The notes: a model not told the origin generated them from the letters alone. DNA of 64,000 nucleotides from Rhizobacter sp. (GCA_021153565.1 JAJKJU010000006.1:21839-85838), one strand, 5' to 3'. Positions 18,608-27,128 are shown, counted from the first letter of the stretch. Made by a program: numbers and translations.

Positions 18608-19878
18608 GACGCCGCTCCGGTGGGGCTGCGGGACAAAGTCACGCGGCCGTCGTTGGTCGATTCGGCCTTCCACCCCAGCGGGCGCAGGCGGCTCTTGAAC
18701 TGCTCCAGTTGCGGCTCCTTCCAACCCACGGTTGCAAGCGTCAGCTTGCCGTTTTCGTATTTCAAGTTCTCGACCGGCGGCTGATCGGCCGGCCACGCGG
18801 CGGCGGCGGCTTGCAGCATGGGTTCGAAATCGGTGTCGCCGGGTCTGCCTGCGCGCAGGCGCAGAAGGTCGGTTTCGCGTTGCATCACGAGTCCGGGATC
18901 CAGGCGGATAGAGTTTTCGGGTACGCGCGGGAAGGTCGACTTGACGATGCCGATCGCCGCTTCGCGCTTGGCATTGATGGCCGCCTTCAGGTTCCAGGAC
19001 CAGAGGTTGAGTCCGACGATCTGCGCGATCACGAGGGCCGCCATGCCCACACGCACGGGCCGCCATGCCGGGCTCAGGAACTTCTTCCAGCTGTCGCGAA
19101 GTGCACGCGTGCCGCGATTGCGCCGGGCCAGGGTGAACTGACGCAGGTTCCACAGCGTACGAGCCGCCTGAAGCAGCCGCTGAGCCGGCGGCATGACATT
19201 GACGGGGGTACCGAGCCACCGCTCCGCGGCCGCTGCCGCGCCGGGCGTGGCGCTCCAGCGCGTACCGTGTGGCGTGGGGGCCGGGACGAGAGTTCGCGCC
19301 AGCCCGCCGTGCAGACTAAGGCAGGCCACGCCGTCAGGATGCGACCAAGTGAGCAAGATGCCATCCTCGCCGCCGCCGTTGTCATGCGAATCGGTTTCCG
19401 CGAAATGCCCGCCGGGCGGATCGTCCGGCCAGGCGTTGGGCACGACGCGGTCGACGAAGACGTTGGCCTTTTCGAGCGCGGCCAGCTCGGCGCGCAGCCA
19501 GCCGTGGTCCATCGCTGCAATCCAGGTTGGCTGCCCGGGTGCCGCTTCCGGGGCCACCGCGAAGTGCATCAGATCGGCGTCCTCAAGGACATGTTCTTCA
19601 AGTACGCCCACCAGGGCCGTGCGCATCCGCGCGGCAGGGGCTTTGGGCAGGGTGATGCGGTGCCAGCTCACATCAGCGTCGGCCAGCACTGCAACGATGG
19701 TCTCTGCCTTCGGCAGAAGCGATGCGGCGCACTGCCCCTGGGACTCCAGGAAAAGGCCGTCCGGACTGAGTGCGTAGACGAACTCTTCGGTCAGGCGCGT
19801 GCCTTCGCTGCTGCTGCCGAGCGAACCGCTCGCGCGCAACCTGCGGCGGGGAGAAATCTGAATGACGAGGATCGACAT
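18604..19878 (-). CDS. gspL: type II secretion protein GspL
   Basis: A 424-aa inner-membrane protein. The N-terminal half is an actin-like cytoplasmic domain (MSILVIQISPRRRLRASGSL, LPKAETIVAVLADADVSWHR, TLPKAPAARMRTALVGVLEE), followed by a membrane helix around residue 280 (VGMAALVIAQIVGLNLWSWN) and a periplasmic ferredoxin-like domain. It recruits GspE to the membrane. A 101-base gap separates it from gspK upstream, the largest spacing within the gspG-gspD block; I see no promoter there that I would defend. Confidence 0.9.
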   Translation of the reverse strand: MSILVIQISPRRRLRASGSLGSSSEGTRLTEEFVYALSPDGLFLESQGQCAASLLPKAETIVAVLADADVSWHRITLPKAPAARMRTALVGVLEEHVLEDADLMHFAVAPEAAPGQPTWIAAMDHGWLRAELAALEKANVFVDRVVPNAWPDDPPGGHFAETDSHDNGGGEDGILLTWSHPDGVACLSLHGGLARTLVPAPTPHGTRWSATPGAAAAAERWLGTPVNVMPPAQRLLQAARTLWNLRQFTLARRNRGTRALRDSWKKFLSPAWRPVRVGMAALVIAQIVGLNLWSWNLKAAINAKREAAIGIVKSTFPRVPENSIRLDPGLVMQRETDLLRLRAGRPGDTDFEPMLQAAAAAWPADQPPVENLKYENGKLTLATVGWKEPQLEQFKSRLRPLGWKAESTNDGRVTLSRSPTGAAS

Positions 19879-19979
19879 GGATGGTGCAGCCGGGCGGGGC
19901 GAAGACTACCGCAAATCAAGGACTTACGGCATGTTGTTGTAGCACGGTCGCAGCATTGTGACTTGTGTTACGCGGGGCG

Positions 19980-20945
19980 CTATTCCGAGGAATCCCGGCT
20001 ATTTTCACGCTGACGAGACAAGACAGCGATGGTCGTACCCCGGCGCTCCATGAGAGAACTCTCTTCGAGCATGCGATCGGCCAAGCGCAGCCGGCCGCGG
20101 ACTTCGAAGAATGCCGAGGAGACACTGACCTGGGATGGGAGCACGGCGTCGGCAATGCTCTTGGGCACGAGGGCCAGCATTTCCGCCGTGCTCTTGAAGT
20201 AGTTGCGCTGGCGAGTCTGGACAATTCTTTGAGCCGTTCCCCGGTCAAGGCCCGGGATGGCCGCGAGCAAGACTTCAGGCGATGCCGTGTTGACGTTGAC
20301 CGGCGTGGGCATTGGCAGGATGGTGATATAGGGCTTCATGAGGTGAATGGAGTCGGCATCAACGCCCAGCCAGGCGAGTTGAGACACGTCGCGCGGCAAA
20401 AGTGGCGCGGTTTGCGAAGTATTGCCGCTTGCGGACGGGCTGATCGAGTCGTGCAGGCCGGCGGCAATGCGGTCGGCCACACCCGCCCCGACGTTGAGGG
20501 CTTGCAGGAGGTTCTTCAGCGCGTTGACCTCGGTGGCCGACACCTTACCCGTGCTGTCGACCAGATTGCGCAGGTTGTAGCGCGACTGCACGTCGGTGAT
20601 GCTGCCCGACAGGAAGGCCTCGGGCCCGGTGTCGGTGTTGTTGTCCTTGTCTGCTGCGAGAAATGTGGACAGCCGGGCCTCGGCCAGAGGCACAGCCCAG
20701 GGTTCGCCGAGATGGTCCACGCCGCCGGTTTTGGCGTCTTCTGCCAGGATGAGCTTGGCCCAGTCGGCCGCCCCGGAGAGGATCCAGGACGATTGGAGGC
20801 GAGCACGTTCGGCCACCTCGACCTGAACGGCGCGCCACTGCTGCCACACCATGGATGCGGCGAGAGTGGTGATGAGCGTGACGATGATCATCGCGGTGAG
20901 CAAGGCCGCGCCGCGTTGATTGCGAGGGTGGATCGTGCGCATCAT
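19980..20945 (-). CDS. gspK: type II secretion minor pseudopilin GspK
   Basis: A 321-aa minor pseudopilin at the pseudopilus tip. The prepilin segment is RNQRGAALLTAMIIVTLITT, lacking Glu at +5 as GspK proteins do. The large globular domain follows, with SRYNLRNLVDS and PVNVNTASPEVLLAAIPGLD, the helix-hairpin-helix-like region typical of GspK. The ATG at 20945 overlaps the gspJ stop (ATGA); an ATG three bases later is possible. The frame is open well upstream, but that part overlaps gspJ. Confidence 0.92.
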   Translation of the reverse strand: MMRTIHPRNQRGAALLTAMIIVTLITTLAASMVWQQWRAVQVEVAERARLQSSWILSGAADWAKLILAEDAKTGGVDHLGEPWAVPLAEARLSTFLAADKDNNTDTGPEAFLSGSITDVQSRYNLRNLVDSTGKVSATEVNALKNLLQALNVGAGVADRIAAGLHDSISPSASGNTSQTAPLLPRDVSQLAWLGVDADSIHLMKPYITILPMPTPVNVNTASPEVLLAAIPGLDRGTAQRIVQTRQRNYFKSTAEMLALVPKSIADAVLPSQVSVSSAFFEVRGRLRLADRMLEESSLMERRGTTIAVLSRQRENSRDSSE

Positions 20946-21616
20946 GGTCCGAGCGCCACGTCGCGCATGAGGCTGCCATTCATGTCGCCGCCCGAGAATT
21001 CGAGCACCAGGCGCACGCCGCTCGGCAAAGCCTGCCGTTGTGTGGGGGCGGGTGCGCTGGCGCTTCCCGCCGGTTGCCCCGCCTGCTGGTCGCCAGTAGA
21101 TTGGCAGTTGCTCCAGGAGCCCCAGTAGCAGTACATCTGCCATTGGTTGATCCCCTTGAGCGTTTTTAACTGCCCGGTTTCCAGGCCCTGGAACTGCTGT
21201 GTGCGCATCCAGAGATCCTGCAACTCGCCGTTCGTGACGACGGCAGGGCTCGCCCAACGCAACCAGGTGCCGCCTCCGGATGTGCCTTCTGCGGCCGGCT
21301 TCAGCGACCAGGTGACGATCTGCAAGCCGCGTTCAGCGCGGCGCGTCATGCGTGCGGTGCTGCCATCGAAGGTGAGTCCGGGAACGGCAGTCGTCTCCTG
21401 GATCGCGGCGAGATCCTGCTCCCATTGGGCGATGACGGTGTTCAGCCGCAGGGTTTGTTCGAGCCGTGCCTGGCTGAATCCGCGTGCCTTCACGATGCCG
21501 TCGACGCCTTGCCACGCCATGACGGCAAGCATCGCCATGATCATCATTGCGACCATCACTTCTATGAGGGTGAAGCCGCTCGATGCGCTTGCCGTTGAGT
21601 GAGGCGTCGTGCTCAT
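20942..21616 (-). CDS. gspJ: type II secretion minor pseudopilin GspJ
   Basis: A 224-aa pseudopilin. The leader MSTTPHSTASASSG precedes the cleavage site and the N-methylated helix FTLIEVMVAMMIMAMLAVMA. The globular part includes WEQDLAAIQETTAVPG, similar to the GspJ family (QLxRDLxxI). It forms the tip complex with GspI and GspK. The start overlaps the gspI stop, and its Glu at +5 is conserved. Confidence 0.93.
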   Translation of the reverse strand: MSTTPHSTASASSGFTLIEVMVAMMIMAMLAVMAWQGVDGIVKARGFSQARLEQTLRLNTVIAQWEQDLAAIQETTAVPGLTFDGSTARMTRRAERGLQIVTWSLKPAAEGTSGGGTWLRWASPAVVTNGELQDLWMRTQQFQGLETGQLKTLKGINQWQMYCYWGSWSNCQSTGDQQAGQPAGSASAPAPTQRQALPSGVRLVLEFSGGDMNGSLMRDVALGP

Positions 21617-21984
21617 TTCCGCATCACCGTCGAGACAGTGAGAATTGGTTGCCCACCATCGGTGAACATCTGCGCGTCGACGCGGCGGAAGTTGATGTTC
21701 GGCGTCGGACGGATGATGAGTTTGCCCTTGTATGTGCGCCCCATCTGCTCACAGGTGAAGTCGCTGTCGCCAATGGACAGGCCCGGGTGCAGGAGCTTGA
21801 GGCTGATCAGCTGGTTGTCGGCGCACCATTGGCCGAAGCTTGCATCGGTCAGCCGCTCTGCGTTGTAGGCGAGCGAGCCGGCTGCCTTGATGCCGGCGCC
21901 GAGGGTGATCGCCACGATGGCGAGGGCAACCAGCACTTCGATGAGCGTGAAACCGCGCGAGGAGACGGGGTGACGGAGTTTCAT
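21613..21984 (-). CDS. gspI: type II secretion minor pseudopilin GspI
   Basis: A 123-aa pseudopilin with leader MKLRHPVSSRG and helix FTLIEVLVALAIVAITLGAG. The C-terminal domain (WCADNQLISLKL, IGDSDFTCEQMGRTYKGKLI) fits GspI, whose tail usually carries such a W/C-containing motif. It overlaps gspH upstream and gspJ downstream by four bases each. Confidence 0.93.
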   Translation of the reverse strand: MKLRHPVSSRGFTLIEVLVALAIVAITLGAGIKAAGSLAYNAERLTDASFGQWCADNQLISLKLLHPGLSIGDSDFTCEQMGRTYKGKLIIRPTPNINFRRVDAQMFTDGGQPILTVSTVMRK

Positions 21985-22418
21985 TCGTTCACCACTTCGA
22001 ATGGGCCGAGTCCATCAGTGACGAGCGTGAGGTGCCGATCTTCCAGGTTCAGCACGATGCGCTGTGCGCCGATCAGCGGCTCAGGGCCGAGCACCACCGC
22101 GCCCCCGCCGACGACTTCTGCCGAAATGCCGGGTGCGAGCCAGTTCTGCGGCATCTCGGCCGAAAGGGGCAGACCCAGGAAACGGAACTCGCTCGAACCA
22201 GCACTTCCATGCGGCTCCCATCGGACCAGGAGGCCCGAGGCGCGCGCTTCGGCGCGGGCCGATTCGAGCAGGGCGGCGAGCCGTGCGGCCTCTTGTTCCA
22301 GTGCGGTGGCGTTGGGATCGCGGATTGCCAGACTCACAAGGCCCGAGGCCACGGCGATCAACGCGAGGACAACGAGCAACTCGATGAGGGTGAAACCGCG
22401 GTGCCGTCGAGCGTTCAC
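21981..22418 (-). CDS. gspH: type II secretion minor pseudopilin GspH
   Basis: A 145-aa pseudopilin. The leader VNARRHRG precedes FTLIELLVVLALIAVASGLV. The rest (EQEAARLAALLESARAEARA, WEPHGSAGSSEFRFLGL) matches the GspH/FimT fold. The start is taken as the GTG at 22418 because no in-frame ATG is close and the resulting leader has normal length; the ribosome-binding site is weak. A GspM-like ATGA overlap joins it to gspI. Confidence 0.87.
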   Translation of the reverse strand: MNARRHRGFTLIELLVVLALIAVASGLVSLAIRDPNATALEQEAARLAALLESARAEARASGLLVRWEPHGSAGSSEFRFLGLPLSAEMPQNWLAPGISAEVVGGGAVVLGPEPLIGAQRIVLNLEDRHLTLVTDGLGPFEVVNE

Positions 22419-22467
22419 GTCAAGACCGTTTCGCGTGGGGCATGGCGACCATCGGCACGAATTGCTG

Positions 22468-22902
22468 CTACTGCCAGGAGCCGATGTCGGCGTTCTTGCC
22501 TTCGCCGCCCACCACGCCGTCTGCGCCCAGGCTATAGACGTCGATCTCCCCCTTGACGCCTGGATTTGCATATTGATATGCATGGCCCCAGGGATCGTTG
22601 GGTAGTTTGTCGAGGTAGGGCCGCCAATTCGACGGTACCGGGCCGGCAGTGGGCTTGGAGACCAGCGCCTGCAGACCTTGTTCGGCTGTCGGGAAGCGCT
22701 GGTTGTCGAGCTTGTACATCTTGAGCGACTGCACCAGTGTGTTGATGTCGCTCTTCGCCCCAGTGACCTTGCCTTCATCGAGACGATCGAGCACGCTGGG
22801 CACGATCAGCGCGGACAGCACGCCGATGATGAGCAGAACGACCATCAGTTCGATCAGAGTGAAACCGCACTGGCGGCGTTGAATTGCAGGCGTTGTTCTC
22901 AT
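22468..22902 (-). CDS. gspG: type II secretion major pseudopilin GspG
   Basis: A 144-aa major pseudopilin. The helix FTLIELMVVLLIIGVLSALI is followed by the GspG signature: VPSVLDRLDEGKVTGAKSDI, YKLDNQRFPTAEQGLQALV and the Ca-binding C-terminus DPWGHAYQYANPG with YSLGADGVVGGEGKNADIGS. The ATG at 22902 gives a 13-residue leader; an in-frame ATG at 22917 is equally possible. It is the first gene of the minus-strand gsp operon, and 63 bases separate it from divergent gspC. Confidence 0.94.
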   Translation of the reverse strand: MRTTPAIQRRQCGFTLIELMVVLLIIGVLSALIVPSVLDRLDEGKVTGAKSDINTLVQSLKMYKLDNQRFPTAEQGLQALVSKPTAGPVPSNWRPYLDKLPNDPWGHAYQYANPGVKGEIDVYSLGADGVVGGEGKNADIGSWQ

Positions 22903-22965
22903 GGTGGCTCGTATCATGTATCGATTTCCGGGTGCGCATTGAGTTAGTTGAATCATAATCGTCGC

Positions 22966-23607
22966 ATGCCGGCAAGACTGTCCGCTTTTGTCATCTGGGC
23001 CATTGTGGCCGCGAGCATCGCCTTTTGGGGCCTTCGGCTCTTTGTAAAGCCGCCCGTGGCGCCCGCCCACACGCAACTCGCGTCCGACTCCGGCCCCGCC
23101 CGCGTCGATCTCACACGGCTGCTCGGTGCGCCGCCGCCCGTGACAGTGGCTTCGGTTCAGGCGCCGGCCATCAGTTCCCGCTTTCAACTCACCGGTGTGA
23201 TGGCGCCCAAGGAGGCCGGCCAGCAAGGCATCGCGCTCATTGCGGTGGACGGCAAGATGCCGCGTCCTTACCGCATCGGGGCGCCGATCGACGGCGAATT
23301 GGTGTTGCAGTCGGTCAGTTTGCGCACTGCATCCATCGGGCCGTCGCGCGGTTCGCCAGCTGTAGTGCTCGAATTGCCGGTGCTGCCGCCGCCTGCGACC
23401 GGGGCCTTGCCGCCTGTCGCATCGATGGTGCCGCCCACATCCGGGCCTGTTCCGCCTGTCGTCGCGGCACCCATGCCGGTGGCCCCTGTGGCTCCGGCGA
23501 TGCCAGCAGTGGGCGCTCAGGGCCAGCAGCCTCCGCCTGACAGCAGATTTTCTCGAAGCGCACGTGGCATGCAGCAACAGCAGACGCAGCCGAGCTTGAC
23601 CCGGTAA
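22966..23607 (+). CDS. gspC: type II secretion inner-membrane protein GspC
   Basis: A 213-aa bitopic inner-membrane protein. One membrane helix (AFVIWAIVAASIAFWGLRLF) is followed by a homology-region domain (about residues 55-115: SSRFQLTGVMAPKEAGQQGI, KMPRPYRIGAPIDGELVLQS). The C-terminal third is a Pro/Val/Ala-rich low-complexity tail with no PDZ or coiled-coil domain, so this is a short GspC. It connects the inner platform to GspD. It is transcribed away from gspG and the other gsp genes, an arrangement unlike the common gspC-first operon. Confidence 0.85.
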   Translation: MPARLSAFVIWAIVAASIAFWGLRLFVKPPVAPAHTQLASDSGPARVDLTRLLGAPPPVTVASVQAPAISSRFQLTGVMAPKEAGQQGIALIAVDGKMPRPYRIGAPIDGELVLQSVSLRTASIGPSRGSPAVVLELPVLPPPATGALPPVASMVPPTSGPVPPVVAAPMPVAPVAPAMPAVGAQGQQPPPDSRFSRSARGMQQQQTQPSLTR

Positions 23608-23634
23608 AACGTCACCCAGGCGTCTCGCGCCGAT

Positions 23635-24678
23635 TTAAATGCTCGCCGGCTGAGACGGCCCCGGATCTTCGCCTTCCGCCACTTCGGTCAGCAAGGCGGC
23701 AGCGCTTTTCACAAGAGGCCAGGCGAGTGTGGCTCCTGTGCCGTCCATGCTTTCCATGCCAAGCTCGAGCAGGGCGGTCGTGTGGAACAGCGACAGTGCG
23801 ATGTCCAGACCCTGGTGGCTGTGGCTGCGGCAGTAGATGCAGTAGTCGGTGACTGCGGGGGCGATGCGCGAGGCGACCATCAATGCGGCGCAAGCGGCCA
23901 TGCCGTCCACGATGACGAGATGCCGCTTGCTGCCGGCAACCAGCATTACCCCGACCATCACCGCGACTTCGAAGCCGCCGAATGCAGCCAGCACCTCGAC
24001 CGGGTCCGTGACGTCTTTGTGGCGGCCCTGAGCGCCGAAAAGCACAACCTGGAGATGAGCGAGGTCATCGGGCTTCATCGCCGGGCCGGCATTGACGAGG
24101 TCGCGTACGTTCGCACCGGTGAGTCGCGAGAGCACCAACGCTGAGCTTTCGTTCGACCCGATACCCAGGCCCGCGCAGGCGACCACGTTGCCGGGCAGCG
24201 CGTCGCCGATCTCCATGCCCGCGCGAATTGCGGCATGAGCCTGCTCGATGGACATGGCCGACACCACGCGCGAATTGCGCGTGCCGTGGGCGATCTTGCG
24301 AGCCAGAAGTCGGGCATGCGGGATCACCGGTTCCGACACGCCGCAGTCCACAACCGACAGCTCTAGACCCTGGATGCGCGCAAACACCGACACCGGCAAC
24401 TGCGAAGTGAGCAGGCTGTGAACGATCTTGCCCGTGGACGCACGCCCCGGCGCGCTGATGCCGTCAACCGCGAGCCCGTGGTCGGCAGCGAACAATGCAA
24501 GCTGCGGTGCGCGAAAACGTGGCTTCAGCGTGTTCTGGATCAAGCCCAGCCGAATCGCAAGCGGCTCGAGTTCGCCCAGGGCGCCGGTCGTTTCACTGCG
24601 GCGCTTGAGCTTGTCCGCCAGCGCTTGCTCGAGCGTCGGGTTGGTCGTCGGGGCGATGAGCGAACGATTGACGGACAT
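23635..24678 (-). CDS. CobT-like phosphoribosyltransferase with altered catalytic residues
   Basis: A 347-aa protein of the CobT family, which transfers phosphoribose from nicotinate mononucleotide to the lower base of cobamides. Conserved parts: AADHGLAVDGISAPGRA near 65-80, VVDCGVSEP near 109-117, NAGPAM at 196-201, FGGFEVAVMVGVML at 233-246 and a C-terminal MDGTGATLAWPL at 311-322. The family catalytic glutamates are not in place. The usual GEMGIGNTT reads AGLGIGSNESS (169-179), so the first Glu is Gly170, and the usual GEGTG reads MDGTG, so the second is Asp312. No other cobalamin gene is nearby. It may be a CobT with another base or reaction, or an enzyme of different function. Confidence 0.78.
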   Translation of the reverse strand: MSVNRSLIAPTTNPTLEQALADKLKRRSETTGALGELEPLAIRLGLIQNTLKPRFRAPQLALFAADHGLAVDGISAPGRASTGKIVHSLLTSQLPVSVFARIQGLELSVVDCGVSEPVIPHARLLARKIAHGTRNSRVVSAMSIEQAHAAIRAGMEIGDALPGNVVACAGLGIGSNESSALVLSRLTGANVRDLVNAGPAMKPDDLAHLQVVLFGAQGRHKDVTDPVEVLAAFGGFEVAVMVGVMLVAGSKRHLVIVDGMAACAALMVASRIAPAVTDYCIYCRSHSHQGLDIALSLFHTTALLELGMESMDGTGATLAWPLVKSAAALLTEVAEGEDPGPSQPASI

Positions 24679-24787
24679 GGGTCGGGTGTTGATCGGGTGA
24701 AGCCAGTTGCGCAGCGCCGATTGTGGGGCCGGCGACTTGCTGGGCGCAAACCGCCTCCCCGCCGTCGGGAGGATATGCAGGGTGACA

Positions 24788-26368
24788 TCAACGCAGGAAC
24801 AGTCGATACACCGGGTTGTCGGTTTCGTCTTCGCACGGGTAAGCGAGCGTGTCCACGAACTCGCGGAATGCCTGTTTGTCCTGCTTCGGAACCTGGATGC
24901 CAACAAGGATTCGCCCGTAGTCGGCGCCCTGGTTGCGGTAATGGAAGAGGCTGATATTCCACTCGGGGTGCATGCTGGACAGGAAGCGCATCAGCGCGCC
25001 CGGCCGTTCCGGAAAGATAAAGCGGAACAGGCGCTCGTCGCGTGCCAGTTCGCTTCGACCACCGACCATGTGTCGCAAATGCTGCTTGGCAAGCTCATCG
25101 TGCGTGAGGTCGATGGCGGGGAAGCCATGGCGCTCGAAATTGCGGGCGATCTTGTTCGACTCGCCGCGGTTGGAGGTCGCAATGCCCACGAACACGTGCG
25201 CCTGCTTGTCGTCGGAGATGCGATAGTTGAATTCGGTGACCGATCGCGGGCCGATCAATTCGCAAAAGTGCCTGAAGCTGCCGCGCTCTTCGGGAATGGT
25301 GACTGCGAACAATGCTTCACGCTCTTCACCGACTTCGGCGCGTTCCGCGACGAACCTCAGCCGATCGAAGTTCATGTTCGCGCCGCAGGTGATGGCCACG
25401 AAGGTCTTTCCCTTGAGCTTGTGCTGCTCCACGTATTGTTTGATAGCGGCCACGCCGAGCGCGCCGGCGGGCTCGAGAATGCTCCGCGTGTCCTGGAAGA
25501 CGTCCTTGATGGCGGCACAGACTGCGTCGGTGTCGACGACCACGAAGTCGTCAACGAGCTTGCGCGTGAGGCGAAAGGTCTCTTCACCGACCGTCTTCAC
25601 TGCCGTCCCGTCGGAGAACAGTCCCACATCCGCGAGCGTGATGCGCTTGCCCGCCTTGACCGACCGAACCATGGCGTCCGAATCACTGGTCTGCACGCCG
25701 ATGACCTTGATCTCCGGGCGCACCGCCTTGATGTAGGCCGCGACCCCCGAGATCAATCCGCCGCCGCCGATGGCCACGAAGACTGCATCCAGCGGGCCCT
25801 GGTGCTGGCGCAGGATTTCCATCGCGATCGTGCCCTGACCGGCGATCACGTCCGGGTCGTCGAAAGGGTGCACGAAGGTCAGGCCGTGCTCGTGCTCGAG
25901 TTCGAGAGCGTGGAGATATGCATCCGAGTAGCTGTCACCGTGAAGCACGACATCACCGCCGAAGGAGCGGACGGCATCGATCTTCAGTCGTGGGGTCGTC
26001 ACTGGCATGACGATCATTGCCTTGCAGCCGAGGCGTTTCGCGCCCAGCGCCACGCCTTGGGCATGGTTGCCGGCAGAGGCGCAAATGACGCCGCGTGCGA
26101 GCTGCTCGGCCGACAGGTGGGCCATCTTGTTGTAGGCGCCGCGCAGCTTGAAGCTGAACACGGGTTGGCTGTCCTCGCGCTTGAGCAGCACGTGATTCGA
26201 CACTCGCTTGGAGAGGCTGCGCGCGGGTTCCAGCGGGGTCTCGATGGCCACGTCGTAGACACGGGCGGTGAGAATCTTCTGAAGGTAGGCGCCCAGGGGG
26301 AGCGGCGTGGATATTCCGGCGTCCCTGCGCTTCTTCGCGCTCTTCGAGGCGCCTTTCGCGGCGATCAT
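24788..26368 (-). CDS. ilvA: threonine ammonia-lyase, biosynthetic (IlvA)
   Basis: A 526-aa PLP enzyme that deaminates threonine to 2-oxobutanoate, the first step to isoleucine. The PLP lysine is K74 in FSFKLRGAYN, the phosphate loop is GGGGLISG at 201-208, and two ACT-like regulatory domains fill the C-terminus (from about residue 345; ERGSFRHFCELIGPRSVTEF, then ERPGALMRFLSSMHPEWNIS). Those domains bind isoleucine and valine in homologues. The N-terminus has a basic extension of about 20 residues. The start at 26368 has AGGAGACA seven bases upstream. The long 5' leader contains hairpins described separately, so it may be controlled after transcription starts. Confidence 0.94.
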   Translation of the reverse strand: MIAAKGASKSAKKRRDAGISTPLPLGAYLQKILTARVYDVAIETPLEPARSLSKRVSNHVLLKREDSQPVFSFKLRGAYNKMAHLSAEQLARGVICASAGNHAQGVALGAKRLGCKAMIVMPVTTPRLKIDAVRSFGGDVVLHGDSYSDAYLHALELEHEHGLTFVHPFDDPDVIAGQGTIAMEILRQHQGPLDAVFVAIGGGGLISGVAAYIKAVRPEIKVIGVQTSDSDAMVRSVKAGKRITLADVGLFSDGTAVKTVGEETFRLTRKLVDDFVVVDTDAVCAAIKDVFQDTRSILEPAGALGVAAIKQYVEQHKLKGKTFVAITCGANMNFDRLRFVAERAEVGEEREALFAVTIPEERGSFRHFCELIGPRSVTEFNYRISDDKQAHVFVGIATSNRGESNKIARNFERHGFPAIDLTHDELAKQHLRHMVGGRSELARDERLFRFIFPERPGALMRFLSSMHPEWNISLFHYRNQGADYGRILVGIQVPKQDKQAFREFVDTLAYPCEDETDNPVYRLFLR

Positions 26369-26454
26369 CTGTGTCTCCTGAGTTGCAATCCTCGCGAGCG
26401 CGGGATGATACGTGAGGGGGCTTTCCAAGCTGTCTTGTTCGCTTTTCCCCGCAC

Positions 26455-26520
26455 CAAAGAAAAAAGCCCGAGGTCTTGCAACCTCGGGCTGAATCCACCA
26501 AGAGGAGGTGGAGGAGACAA
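26455..26520 (-). promoter_or_regulatory. structured ilvA leader: terminator hairpin plus anti-SD segment
   Basis: On the minus strand, 87 bases before the ilvA ATG, AGCCCGAGGT (26490-26481) pairs perfectly with ACCTCGGGCT (26474-26465) and is followed by six Ts: an intrinsic terminator inside the leader. Just upstream is a second hairpin, TCCACC/GGTGGA (26512-26507 with 26499-26494). The leader segment TGTCTCCT (26519-26512) is exactly complementary to AGGAGACA, the ilvA ribosome-binding site at 26379-26372. The arrangement suggests attenuation or Shine-Dalgarno sequestration. A minus-strand micro-ORF (MSDYTDSHWRFLRANR, ATG at 26568) runs through the hairpins but is not rich in Ile, Leu or Val. 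Alternatively the terminator ends a small RNA. Confidence 0.55.
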
Positions 26521-26705
26521 TCGGTTGGCCCTCAAAAACCGCCAATGAGAATCAGTGTAGTCGCTCATTTGCTGCACTGCAATATCAAATGCGGAAATCC
26601 AGTAGATACGCGACGTAAGTGTGACCCGTTGCACAATCCCGCCTGTCTCGGAATCGAGTCGCCCCGTCCTGCGCTTCGCGCATAAGAACGCCACAGGAAT
26701 TACTC

Positions 26706-27128
26706 ATGGAATGCACAGTCAATTGGTTGCCTGCCTCAGGCATGGGGTTGGTCGCCGAAACCGGCAGCGGTCACGTACTGATGATGGACGGCGCGCCCGA
26801 TGGTGGTGGGCGAAATCTTGCGCCGCGTCCCATGGAGACCGTGCTCGCAGGGACGGCGGGGTGCACCGCCTATGACGTGGTGCTAATCCTCAAGCGTGGC
26901 CGTCACGAGGTTTCCGGGTGTCAGGTGAAGGTGACATCAGAACGGGCGACTGCCGATCCGAAGGTGTTTACGAGGATTCACATGCATTTCATCGTGAGCG
27001 GCAAGGCGCTCGCCGATGCAGCGGTGGCGCGGGCAATTCAAATGTCGCATGAGAAGTACTGCTCCGCGAGCATCATGCTCGGCAAGACCGCGGAGATCAC
27101 GACGTCGTTCCAGATCGAGGCGGCTTGA
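26706..27128 (+). CDS. OsmC-family peroxide/redox protein
   Basis: A 140-aa OsmC/Ohr-superfamily protein. The two redox cysteines expected for the family are present: C53 in TAGCTAYDV and C119 in EKYCSASIML. The start MECTVNWLPASGMGLVAETG and the stretch LAPRPMETVLAGTAGC fit the YhfA-like OsmC branch, which reduces organic hydroperoxides or has a related thiol-dependent role. It is transcribed alone, divergent from ilvA. Confidence 0.88.
   Translation: MECTVNWLPASGMGLVAETGSGHVLMMDGAPDGGGRNLAPRPMETVLAGTAGCTAYDVVLILKRGRHEVSGCQVKVTSERATADPKVFTRIHMHFIVSGKALADAAVARAIQMSHEKYCSASIMLGKTAEITTSFQIEAA

Noticed and set aside
18709..20013. A 434-codon plus-strand open frame antisense to gspL
   Set aside because: Shadow of a GC-rich gene; no ribosome-binding site or homology pattern.
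24679..24787. Cobalamin riboswitch upstream of the CobT-like gene
   Set aside because: The gap is only about 109 bases, too short for a full cobalamin aptamer, and I see no B12-box-like sequence.
24707..26548. A 613-codon plus-strand open frame antisense to ilvA
   Set aside because: It covers ilvA exactly, whose motifs are unmistakable; the antisense product shows no domain or signal peptide.
26365..26568. Minus-strand frame starting MSDYTDSHWRFLRANR as a protein-coding gene
   Set aside because: It runs through the leader hairpins and terminator into the ilvA start; at best it is a leader micro-ORF, so it is mentioned only under the ilvA leader.
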